From: Ferruginibacter sp.
GTDB taxonomy: Bacteria > Bacteroidota > Bacteroidia > Chitinophagales > Chitinophagaceae
DNA length: 64,000 nt
Reading direction: 5' to 3'
Assembly (NCBI GenBank): GCA_014379625.1
Contig: JACMLJ010000028.1
Location: 92,476 to 156,475, forward strand
Part shown: one piece after another, positions 8,392-15,745 of the stretch
Position numbering within the stretch: the stretch's first letter is position 1
Layout: every line of letters starts with the position of its first letter
Program-made: the position numbers and the translations under genes
Notes under the pieces: model-generated
Seen by the model: only the letters and a program-made list of their open reading frames with translations
Database searches by the model: none
Told to the model about the DNA's origin: nothing

Positions 8392-8700
8392 ATGACAACG
8401 ACAACAGTTGAAAACGTAAAAGCAAGAATGGATGCCGGTGAAAAATTGAATATCCTCGATGTAAGGGAACCCTATGAAAATGCGGAATTCAATATCGGTG
8501 GATCCTTAGTGCCATTGGGTAAAATTCAATCCATGCAACTGGAAAATATAGAAGACTGGAAAGATGAAGAAATAATTGTCTATTGCAGAAGTGGTAACAG
8601 GAGCGGACAGGCCTGTTTATTGTTAGAAGCTGCCGGCTTTACAAAAGTAAAAAACTTAACAGGGGGTATGCTGGAATGGAGAGAAAAATTTAAAGTATAA
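8392..8700 (+). CDS. Rhodanese-like domain protein
   Basis: A 102-residue single-domain rhodanese, 11 nt after the PASTA gene and probably in the same transcript. The family moves sulfane sulfur between donors and thiophilic acceptors. Seen: the N-terminal LDVREPYEN, the active-site loop YCRSGNRS with catalytic C65, and the C-terminal NLTGGMLEW. There is no signal peptide, so it is cytoplasmic. Its physiological acceptor cannot be told. Confidence 0.93.
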   Translation: MTTTTVENVKARMDAGEKLNILDVREPYENAEFNIGGSLVPLGKIQSMQLENIEDWKDEEIIVYCRSGNRSGQACLLLEAAGFTKVKNLTGGMLEWREKFKV

Positions 8701-8910
8701 TCAAAAAGAAGCATACACATAAGTTTCCGATGTTTTTCTTTGATAAAGCGGGGGAAGAGATTTAATGGGGTATCCGGTAGAAATGACATAATTATGCCCG
8801 ACTGGGCCAGGCCTAATGCCATGAACACTTTCGGCCCCGACTGCTCCCAAAGCCTGTACCACAAAATACCTAAATACCGGAATACCGGGATTGGTTCAGT
8901 TGACAAAATA

Positions 8911-8939
8911 AAAACCCTCACTTTTTTAGTGAGGGTTTT
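8911..8939. terminator. Bidirectional terminator
   Basis: A perfect 12-bp stem AAAACCCTCACT/AGTGAGGGTTTT with a TTTTT loop, carrying A and T tails on opposite sides. It serves the rhodanese transcript on + and the small secreted-protein gene on -. The 210 nt between the rhodanese stop and this hairpin shows no credible gene. Confidence 0.85.
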
Positions 8940-8954
8940 ATTGAAATAGTGTAA

Positions 8955-9308
8955 TTATTTTTGCCTTATTATAATTTTCATCCCGGTATAGCCCTGCCTT
9001 ATTTCGGCCACTGTTATCTTGTTTTTATAGGGAACAATGTAGGTAGTGTTACCCTTTTTATAAGTAACAATGGAAGTGCTCATTATTGAACTATTAAATA
9101 GTGTTTTATTAGTATTTAATAAACTCCCCTTGTAACTCAGCCCTGATTTTAGATTGAAAGCTATAGAACTTCTAATATTAGAAGGAGCATTAATATTTAA
9201 AGTTGTTTTATTTTTGCTTTTTTTTCCAACACCTCTGTCCGCCCATGCCTCACCTACCATAGCGAAGAATATAGTAACTATTAGCAACTTTTTGGTGAAT
9301 GTGTTCAT
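8955..9308 (-). CDS. Small secreted protein, function unknown
   Basis: A 117-residue protein with a clear signal peptide (MNTFTKKLLIVTIFFAMVGE, cleavage near AWA-D at about residue 24). The mature part is short, basic, rich in Asn, Lys, Ser and Thr, and ends in TYIVPYKNKITVAEIRQGYTGMKIIIRQK. No cysteines, repeats or catalytic motifs stand out, and I do not recognise the family. The signal peptide and properly placed terminator argue that it is real. Confidence 0.65.
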   Translation of the reverse strand: MNTFTKKLLIVTIFFAMVGEAWADRGVGKKSKNKTTLNINAPSNIRSSIAFNLKSGLSYKGSLLNTNKTLFNSSIMSTSIVTYKKGNTTYIVPYKNKITVAEIRQGYTGMKIIIRQK

Positions 9309-9468
9309 TGGAAAATAACTTTATCGTTCAAATGTAGCGTTTTTTTTTGTTTATCGGCTAACCGTTCATACAATATTTTGACTTTTCTTTAACGTATATG
9401 TTTAAAAAAGGTTACAAATTTTTGCCAGTTTATTTTATTAAGTGTAATTTACAGTAACCTATCAGCCC

Positions 9469-10890
9469 ATGAGTAAATATCCTTACCGTCAAGATCGGGA
9501 AGAATTAAAAGAATTATTGCAGCAATACGATAATCTTAGAACTGGCAGGAGCCACTCTTTCATCGAAGAGGATTCCTTCGAGAAAATCATTGATTATTTT
9601 GATGAAAAGGATGAAATAGTAAAAGCCCTGGAAGCAGCGGAATTTGCAATTCAGCAATATCCTTATTCCTCCTCTATTTTATTGAGAAAATGTGACCTGT
9701 TGATTGCGGGAAAAAAATACCGTGAAGCGCTTTTCTTTTTAGAGGAGGCAGAGTTACTGGATAGCAGCGATATCAATTTGTATATTTTAAAAACGGATGC
9801 TTACCTGGCGCTGGATCAACAGGGAAAGGCTGCGGCTGTATTGGAAACCGCTTTGAATTATTTTGAAGGAGATGAGAAAATTGAACTGCTTTTTGAACTT
9901 GCGGATGTATATGATGATTATGAAAATTTTGATAAGGTTTTTGATTGCCTGAAAATTATTTTGCAAATGGACCCTAACAATGAGGAAGCTTTGTACAAAA
10001 TATGTTTTTGGACAGATTTTACCGGACGTAATGAAGAAGGAATAAGGCTCCACCAGCAAATAATTGAAGATTACCCTTTTAGTGAATTGGCCTGGTTCAA
10101 TTTGGCAGCAGCTTACCAGGGAATAAAATTATATGAAAAAGCTATCGATGCTTACCTGTATGCGGTAGCCATAGATGAAAAGTTTGATTATGCCTGGCGC
10201 AATATGGGCGATGCCTATCTGCGCATAAGAAAATATAGAGAAGCAATAGAAGTATTACAGAAAGTATTAGAACTGGCAAGGCCGGAAGATGTTATATACG
10301 AGGCAATTGGCCATTGTTTTGATAAGCTGCAAAACTATGCTCAGGCAAGGTTCAATTACCGGAAAGCCGCCCACCTTAACCTGGATGATACCCAATTATA
10401 TTACAAAATCGCCTGCACATATATGAATGAAGGTGTGTGGGAGAGTGCTATTAAAAATCTGCAAATAGCTATGCGTACCCGTCGCATGCAACCGGAATAT
10501 AATCTTGCAATGGGCCAGTGCTATATGGAACAGGGAAAAATAGAAGAAGCGGTTCAATATTTTGGTAATGTAGTTAAAGCAAGGCCAAAGAACACCAATG
10601 GATGGTTAGAGTTGCTTAAATGCCTGTATCATGCCAGGTGTTTTGAGGAAGGGTTAGAATATGTAGAGCATGCCCTGGTGTTAACCAATATCAAACCGAT
10701 ATTTATTTTTTATAAAAGTGCCTTTTTACTGGCCTCCGGCAAATCAAAAGAAGCCATTGTACAATTAGAAGCAGGGATGGATAAAAATCCAAAACTTATA
10801 AAAAAACTAATTGAATTAAACCCTTCCATTTTACAAAGCCAGTTGGTAGTGGAGGTTATTGCACGTTTTAAACGCAATAAATCCATTTAA
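9469..10890 (+). CDS. Tetratricopeptide repeat protein
   Basis: A 473-residue cytoplasmic protein (no signal peptide) made of about ten TPR-like helical hairpins from residue 45 to the end, for example AWFNLAAAYQGIKLYEKAID and AWRNMGDAYLRIRKYREAIE. TPR arrays bind partner proteins; no enzymatic domain is attached. It is widely conserved in Bacteroidota as far as I recall, but its partner is unknown. It stands alone ahead of the comA-aroE pair. Confidence 0.85.
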   Translation: MSKYPYRQDREELKELLQQYDNLRTGRSHSFIEEDSFEKIIDYFDEKDEIVKALEAAEFAIQQYPYSSSILLRKCDLLIAGKKYREALFFLEEAELLDSSDINLYILKTDAYLALDQQGKAAAVLETALNYFEGDEKIELLFELADVYDDYENFDKVFDCLKIILQMDPNNEEALYKICFWTDFTGRNEEGIRLHQQIIEDYPFSELAWFNLAAAYQGIKLYEKAIDAYLYAVAIDEKFDYAWRNMGDAYLRIRKYREAIEVLQKVLELARPEDVIYEAIGHCFDKLQNYAQARFNYRKAAHLNLDDTQLYYKIACTYMNEGVWESAIKNLQIAMRTRRMQPEYNLAMGQCYMEQGKIEEAVQYFGNVVKARPKNTNGWLELLKCLYHARCFEEGLEYVEHALVLTNIKPIFIFYKSAFLLASGKSKEAIVQLEAGMDKNPKLIKKLIELNPSILQSQLVVEVIARFKRNKSI

Positions 10891-10945
10891 CAAATGCTTT
10901 TCTACATTCACGTTTTCCATTCAGTTACATTTAGTGTTCATTGGT

Positions 10946-10953
10946 TATCTTTG
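10946..10953 (+). promoter_or_regulatory. Putative -7 element for comA-aroE
   Basis: TATCTTTG fits TAnnTTTG and lies 22 nt before the ATG at 10975. No convincing TTTG is seen at the -33 distance, so this is a half match. Confidence 0.4.
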
Positions 10954-10974
10954 CGCCATTATTAAAAAACCAAT

Positions 10975-11745
10975 ATGAATTTTAATTTAACGCAAATACC
11001 TGAACGGGATATAAAGCCACGCGAACGGGGCATTACGATGGTAATGGATAAGGGTTTAAGTGTGGAGGAAGCAAAAAATTTCATGAGTGTGTCATACCCT
11101 CATGTAGATATGGTAAAGCTGGGATTTGGAACTGCTTATGTTACCCCCAACCTCAAAGAAAAATTAGCCATCTACAGGTCATACGATATTCCTGTTTATT
11201 TTGGGGGAACACTGTTTGAGGCGTTTTTAGTTAGAAATCAATTTGACGATTATATAAATGTTTGCAAAGAATTTGGCGTTAGCTACATGGAAGTAAGTGA
11301 TGGATCTATCACTATCCCACATGCTGAAAAATGCGGTTATATAGAAAAATTAACCAAGCATGGAATTGTGTTAAGCGAGGTTGGAAGCAAAGACGCTGCA
11401 CATATTATTCCGCCATATAAGTGGATAGAATTAATGCGGGCAGAACTCGAAGCCGGCTCCACCTATGTAATCGCGGAAGCCAGGGAGGCTGGCAATGTGG
11501 GTATTTATCGTGGAACGGGTGAAGTGCGGGAAGGGTTGGTGCAGGAAATTTTAACCCAGATACCTGCCGGGAAAATTTTATGGGAAGCGCCGCAAAAGTC
11601 GCAGCAATTATACTTTTTAGAATTAATAGGTTGCAATGTGAACCTCGGCAATATTGCTCCAAATGAAGTGATACCGCTTGAGACGATGCGTATTGGTTTA
11701 AGAGGTGATACTTTTGAATTATATCTCAATAAAGAAATGGTATAA
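10975..11745 (+). CDS. Phosphosulfolactate synthase family protein (ComA-like)
   Basis: A 256-residue TIM-barrel protein of the ComA family. In methanogens ComA adds sulfite to phosphoenolpyruvate to give phosphosulfolactate, the first step towards coenzyme M. Recognisable segments are GITMVMDKGLS, VDMVKLGFGTAYV, VYFGGTLFEAF, YMEVSDGSI, SEVGSKD, VIAEAREAGNVGIY, LWEAPQKSQQLYFLELIG and a C-terminal LRGDTFEL. The length is normal. Coenzyme M is not expected in this organism, so the product may feed another sulfonate such as sulfolactate or cysteate; that is inference. The stop codon overlaps the aroE start (TAATG), so the two are co-translated. Confidence 0.88.
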   Translation: MNFNLTQIPERDIKPRERGITMVMDKGLSVEEAKNFMSVSYPHVDMVKLGFGTAYVTPNLKEKLAIYRSYDIPVYFGGTLFEAFLVRNQFDDYINVCKEFGVSYMEVSDGSITIPHAEKCGYIEKLTKHGIVLSEVGSKDAAHIIPPYKWIELMRAELEAGSTYVIAEAREAGNVGIYRGTGEVREGLVQEILTQIPAGKILWEAPQKSQQLYFLELIGCNVNLGNIAPNEVIPLETMRIGLRGDTFELYLNKEMV

Positions 11746-12485
11746 TGAAATTATATGGGTTAATCGGGTATCCGCTGGGGCATTCCTTTTCAAAACAATA
11801 TTTTACGGGAAAATTTGAAAAGGAGGGTTTGACAGATTGTTTTTTTGAAGCATTTCCTATAAATTCAATAAATGAATTAGGCGCCTTACTTAGTGCTAAT
11901 CCCCTGTTAAAGGGATTAAGTGTTACGATACCTTATAAGGAACAGGTACTTCGGTTTGTGGATGAGTTGTCTGAAGAAGTAAAATTTATCGGTGCTTCAA
12001 ATTGTATAAAAATTAGGGGAAATAAACTCATAGCATACAATACAGATATTATTGGCTTTGAGCAATCCTTTAATAAAAAATTACCAAAGGGGCAAACAAA
12101 AGCCCTGGTACTGGGTACGGGCGGTGCATCTAAAGCTGTACAATATGTGCTTAATAGCGCTGGTATTGAATTTTTAGTAGTTACAAGACAAGGGGTTTTG
12201 AAAGATGGGTTCATTCAATACAAGCACATGCACCCACAGATACTGGGTGAGTACAGGATTATTATAAATTGCACACCAGCGGGGATGTACCCCCATCAAA
12301 ATACAGCCCCTGAAATCCCTTATCAATTACTTACCACCTCACATTACTTATTTGACCTGGTGTATCAGCCTGCCAAAACTTTATTTTTACAAAAAGGTGA
12401 AGAAAGAGGGGCTGCCATACAAAACGGTTATGATATGTTGCTGATACAGGCAGAAGAAAGCTGGAAGATTTGGAATAGCAGGTAG
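11745..12485 (+). CDS. aroE: Shikimate dehydrogenase
   Basis: A 246-residue enzyme reducing 3-dehydroshikimate to shikimate with NADPH in aromatic amino acid synthesis. Seen: the substrate serines in GYPLGHSFSKQYF, catalytic K65 in LSVTIPYKEQ, catalytic D101 in YNTDIIGF, the NADP loop LGTGGASKA (124-132), NCTPAGMYP and the C-terminal QNGYDMLLIQAEESWKIW. It is slightly shorter than the E. coli protein but complete. Its start overlaps the comA stop by one base. Confidence 0.95.
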   Translation: MKLYGLIGYPLGHSFSKQYFTGKFEKEGLTDCFFEAFPINSINELGALLSANPLLKGLSVTIPYKEQVLRFVDELSEEVKFIGASNCIKIRGNKLIAYNTDIIGFEQSFNKKLPKGQTKALVLGTGGASKAVQYVLNSAGIEFLVVTRQGVLKDGFIQYKHMHPQILGEYRIIINCTPAGMYPHQNTAPEIPYQLLTTSHYLFDLVYQPAKTLFLQKGEERGAAIQNGYDMLLIQAEESWKIWNSR

Positions 12486-12489
12486 CGGC

Positions 12490-12924
12490 CTACACTGCTT
12501 CCAATAAATTCCTTAATTCTGGTGGAATAACAGTTATTTTTTTATTTTTATAATCATAACAAACCATTCCTGTTTTTGCTTTTGCCAGCAGAACCGTTTC
12601 ATTGTTTCTTTCTGTACTTAAGCGGTAATACAGGTTAAAACTAACTTTTGCAATTTCTCCGGGACTGATGGTAATATAAATTTCTTCCCCGTAATAGGAT
12701 TCATTTTTAAATTCAAATGCAAGGTCGCTCATAATCAATCCTGTGCCGGCAATATCGAGTTCTGTAAAATTATGCTGTTGCAACCATTGTAAGCGGGCTT
12801 CGTGAATAAATGAAACAAAAGCATCATTGCCAACATGGTTGCCATAGTTGATATCACCGATCCTAACTCGTGTATGCATTGCGGCAATTTTATTTACGGG
12901 TATGTCAATTTTTATCCTATCCAT
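12490..12924 (-). CDS. Acyl-CoA thioesterase, hotdog fold
   Basis: A 144-residue single hotdog domain of the 4-hydroxybenzoyl-CoA thioesterase/FadM type. The N-terminal motif RIGDINYGNHVGNDAFVSF has the Asp-x-Asn-x-x-x-His pattern at the active site, followed by the long helix HEARLQWLQQ and strands IYITISPGEIAKVSFNLYYRLS. It should hydrolyse an acyl-CoA or acyl-ACP; the substrate is unknown. It ends 4 nt past the convergent aroE stop and is the last gene of a reverse group with rdgB and a HolD-like gene. Confidence 0.85.
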   Translation of the reverse strand: MDRIKIDIPVNKIAAMHTRVRIGDINYGNHVGNDAFVSFIHEARLQWLQQHNFTELDIAGTGLIMSDLAFEFKNESYYGEEIYITISPGEIAKVSFNLYYRLSTERNNETVLLAKAKTGMVCYDYKNKKITVIPPELRNLLEAV

Positions 12925-12956
12925 TTTTATTTCAATAAGTAATGAAGCGGCGAAAA

Positions 12957-13538
12957 CTACCTGAGGGATTGTAAAAATAGAATCAATTTATCCATCGCTT
13001 TTTTCCGGTGACTAAAAGCGCTTTTTTCCTTTGTAGTCATTTCCCCAAATGTTAGTTTACTTCCCGTCGGCACAAAAACAGGGTCATACCCAAAACCATG
13101 CTGTCCTCTTTCCCCCGGTATTATTTCTCCCTCGCAAATGCCTTCAAATTGAAATTCTTTTTTATTGAGTATCAATGAAATAATTGTTCTAAACCGTGCA
13201 CCCCTGTTTTTGGTTGTTCCCATATTATGAAGTAATTTTTCAATATTAGCTTTGGAAGACGCATTCTCTCCTGCATAACGTGCACTTTTAACCCCGGGAT
13301 CACCGTTCAGTACGAACACCTGCAACCCGGTATCCTCACTAAAGCAGTTTTTTCCGGTAAGATTGTAAATGGTAGCAGACTTCAGGGAGGCATTAGCTTC
13401 CAGTGTGTCATAAGGTTCAGGAATATCAATGGTAATACCCGCTTCTTTCAGCGTAATAATCGCAAAGAGGTTTCCTAATACCTGTCTTACTTCATCTGCT
13501 TTATCCTGGTTGTTAGTGGCGAAAATAAGGGTGTCCAT
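12957..13538 (-). CDS. rdgB: XTP/dITP diphosphatase (RdgB/HAM1 family)
   Basis: A 193-residue housecleaning pyrophosphatase that removes ITP, XTP and dITP so they are not built into nucleic acids. Seen: the nucleotide-binding start LIFATNNQDKADEVRQ, FSEDTGLQVFVLNGDPGVKSARYAG, the loop GERGQHGFGYDPVFVP, FGEMTTKEKSAFSHR and the terminal helix. The length is normal. It starts 5 nt after the HolD-like gene stop, so the two are probably co-transcribed. Confidence 0.94.
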   Translation of the reverse strand: MDTLIFATNNQDKADEVRQVLGNLFAIITLKEAGITIDIPEPYDTLEANASLKSATIYNLTGKNCFSEDTGLQVFVLNGDPGVKSARYAGENASSKANIEKLLHNMGTTKNRGARFRTIISLILNKKEFQFEGICEGEIIPGERGQHGFGYDPVFVPTGSKLTFGEMTTKEKSAFSHRKKAMDKLILFLQSLR

Positions 13539-13543
13539 AAAAA

Positions 13544-14044
13544 TTAAATAGCAAAAATTTGTTTCAGGCAGTTCCAGAGTTTGGTCTTTTCAGTTTTATT
13601 GTCATGGAAATCCGATAGCTCAGGGGCAGTCAAATATACCTGGTTATTGTATTGTTGAACCTGGTAATAAGGGAAATCCAGGGGTAATGCTATCTGCGCC
13701 GGCGTTACACCAAATAAAATTAATTTTTCTGGTTTCAATTCCTTTGTAACTGTTTTATAGGTAACCGCCTGATTTTTTTTGACGTTCAGGATAGCCACAT
13801 CTTCCATCGTTAAATTACAGGCGGCCAAAATACCGAGTAAAAAACTTAACTGATCGTCCGGAAGGTGCAATGTTTCATTGCTTTCAACCAAAATACAAAT
13901 GAGCCGTTGATTATTTCCTAATGTGGAAAATAATTTTGAAGTGTTTTTTTCGCCAGGGGCCTGTCCGCAGTTTAAATCAATCAACGAATATTTATAAAGT
14001 TGATGTAAAACAATTGGTGGAAGCTGAATATCATTTAAACTCAT
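13544..14044 (-). CDS. HolD-like protein (candidate DNA polymerase III psi subunit)
   Basis: A 166-residue cytoplasmic protein. Its C-terminal pattern, leucine/aspartate then a helix with a Leu-Trp pair (APELSDFHDNKTEKTKLW), resembles the end of E. coli HolD as I remember it (SPALTDLRANPTARAALW). HolD has a uracil-glycosylase-like fold without activity and links the clamp loader to SSB. The middle also compares loosely (CNLTMEDVAILNV against LTVSPDQVLQL). The match is by eye and short, so the call is tentative; otherwise it is a conserved hypothetical protein. It lies directly upstream of rdgB, which is also a nucleotide or DNA maintenance gene. Confidence 0.5.
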   Translation of the reverse strand: MSLNDIQLPPIVLHQLYKYSLIDLNCGQAPGEKNTSKLFSTLGNNQRLICILVESNETLHLPDDQLSFLLGILAACNLTMEDVAILNVKKNQAVTYKTVTKELKPEKLILFGVTPAQIALPLDFPYYQVQQYNNQVYLTAPELSDFHDNKTEKTKLWNCLKQIFAI

Positions 14045-14100
14045 ACAACGGCGTTTTACTCTGTAGTTTTTTTTGTTTCTTTGTAGTAAAATTAAGGATT

Positions 14101-15165
14101 ATGACAGCACTGGAAGATTTTAATATCACTAAAGCAGAACAGAGCAAACTAAATGAAATTAGTTTGGAAAATATTCCATTTGGGAAATACTTTACTGATC
14201 ATATGCTGGAAGCAGACTATGAGAATGGCGAATGGAAAACGCCCCGTATTTTACCCTACCAACCCTTGCAACTGGATCCTTCCCTGGCGGCCTTACACTA
14301 TGGTCAGGCTATTTTTGAAGGAATTAAGGCCTACAAAGATGCGGCCGGTAACCCGCAAATTTTCAGGCCTTATGATAATTTCAGGCGCTTTAACATTTCG
14401 GCAGAAAGGATGCAAATGCCCACCGTACCGGAAGAGATATTTATGGATGGCTTACGTTTATTAATTGATATGGAGCGCAACTGGATCCCTGCTCATGAAA
14501 ATCATTCTTTGTACATCCGTCCATTTATGTTTAGTACCGATGAGGCAATTGGCGTAAGACCCAGCCACAAATATAAATTCCTGATTATTTTAAGTCCTAC
14601 AGGTCCTTACTATGCTACTCCCATGCGTATTTATGTAGAAGAAAAATATACACGTGCGGTAGAGGGTGGCTATGGATTTGCTAAGGCTGCAGGAAATTAC
14701 GGGGGTTCCTTACTGGCTTCAGCGGAAGCAAATAAGAAGGGTTACGACCAGGTATTATGGATGGATGCTTTCGAGCATAAATATGTACAGGAATGTGGCA
14801 CAATGAATGTATTTTTTATTATCGGCAAAACCGCTATAACCCCGGGGTTGGAATCAGGTACTATTTTAGATGGCGTTACCAGAGACAGTACCATTGTATT
14901 GTTAAAAGAAATGGGGTACCAGGTAGAAGAGAGGGATTTAAGCATTGATGAAATCATGAATGCGTATAAAGCAGGCAGTTTAAATGAAATTTTTGGTACC
15001 GGCACAGCGGCCACGATCTCCTTAATTAAAGAATTAAAGTACAAGGATTATGTGATGAAATTCGATGTCCAAAAATGGAATATTGCCCCGGAAGTAAAAC
15101 GCAGGATGGATGCTATAAAGTATGGGCTTGAGCAAGATACCTATGGATGGTTATATAAGATTTAA
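14101..15165 (+). CDS. ilvE: Branched-chain amino acid aminotransferase
   Basis: A 354-residue PLP enzyme of fold type IV that interconverts Leu, Ile and Val with their 2-oxo acids using glutamate. The start at ATG 14101 (MTALEDFNITK) is chosen; the frame is open 60 codons upstream but that part overlaps the divergent gene. The PLP lysine is K195 in FAKAAGNYGGSL, with the QVLWMDAFEHKYVQECGTMN motif after it and the phosphate-binding GTGTAATIS near the end. The length and motif spelling match the longer, eukaryote-like BCAT group rather than E. coli IlvE (about 310 residues). Confidence 0.93.
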   Translation: MTALEDFNITKAEQSKLNEISLENIPFGKYFTDHMLEADYENGEWKTPRILPYQPLQLDPSLAALHYGQAIFEGIKAYKDAAGNPQIFRPYDNFRRFNISAERMQMPTVPEEIFMDGLRLLIDMERNWIPAHENHSLYIRPFMFSTDEAIGVRPSHKYKFLIILSPTGPYYATPMRIYVEEKYTRAVEGGYGFAKAAGNYGGSLLASAEANKKGYDQVLWMDAFEHKYVQECGTMNVFFIIGKTAITPGLESGTILDGVTRDSTIVLLKEMGYQVEERDLSIDEIMNAYKAGSLNEIFGTGTAATISLIKELKYKDYVMKFDVQKWNIAPEVKRRMDAIKYGLEQDTYGWLYKI

Positions 15166-15184
15166 GTAGAATATTGTTAAAAAA

Positions 15185-15210
15185 GCGGCGTAATTAGCGC
15201 CCCTTTTTTT
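15185..15210 (+). terminator. Terminator of ilvE
   Basis: Short stem GGCGT/GCGCC (15187-15201, one G-T pair, loop AATTA) followed by CC and seven T. The stem is weak but the T tract is good. Confidence 0.55.
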
Positions 15211-15745
15211 GCGTCCGTTAAAAAAGCAGATTCTGTTTTTAGTTTTGGTAAAATAAAAGAGAACCTGGCCATAGCTGTTGCAAATAATTCCTGTTCAGAA
15301 ATGCCAGTCTTGCAGGATGAGTGCGGGATACATAACCGATCTGAAAATGACAAAATTTAAAGGATGTCCGCTCTAGTTAACAGACCAAATTGATCGAAGC
15401 GATTAAAACTAAAAGAGGAACTTGAATTTCAAATGTGTTAATTAGCTAATGTAAAAACGCCCCAATTCCGCTAGTAATCATCTGCCAAAAAAGTGAGAAC
15501 TTATTGTCAGTTTTTATCGCCCTGGCGCATGGGTGATTTCTTCCTGTTGCCGTTGGCAAACCTGCGTAATAAAAAAAATCAAATTCATGTTGTCTTTACT
15601 TCTTGTTGTGAAAAATTACTATGGAGTAGTTTTACTATAAAAAATTAATTTACCAAATAAACTCCACATAGCTGCGTTAGGTTATATAAGTGCTCATTAA
15701 TCCGTAATCCACTGTTCTCAATTTTCTGAACCTAACCTATGAACT
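15211..15745. other. Intergenic region, 535 nt, no gene seen
   Basis: No credible reading frame, tRNA or repeat array was found. Near its end GTTAGGTT (15676-15683) and AACCTAAC (15729-15736) form an 8-bp inverted repeat ending 9 nt before the start of the next gene. That could be an operator or leader hairpin for the large T9SS protein, or chance. Confidence 0.4.

Noticed and set aside
8580..8949. Reading frames on both strands after the rhodanese gene
   Set aside because: The reverse frame overlaps the rhodanese coding region and the forward one runs through the terminator; composition is unlike the neighbouring genes.
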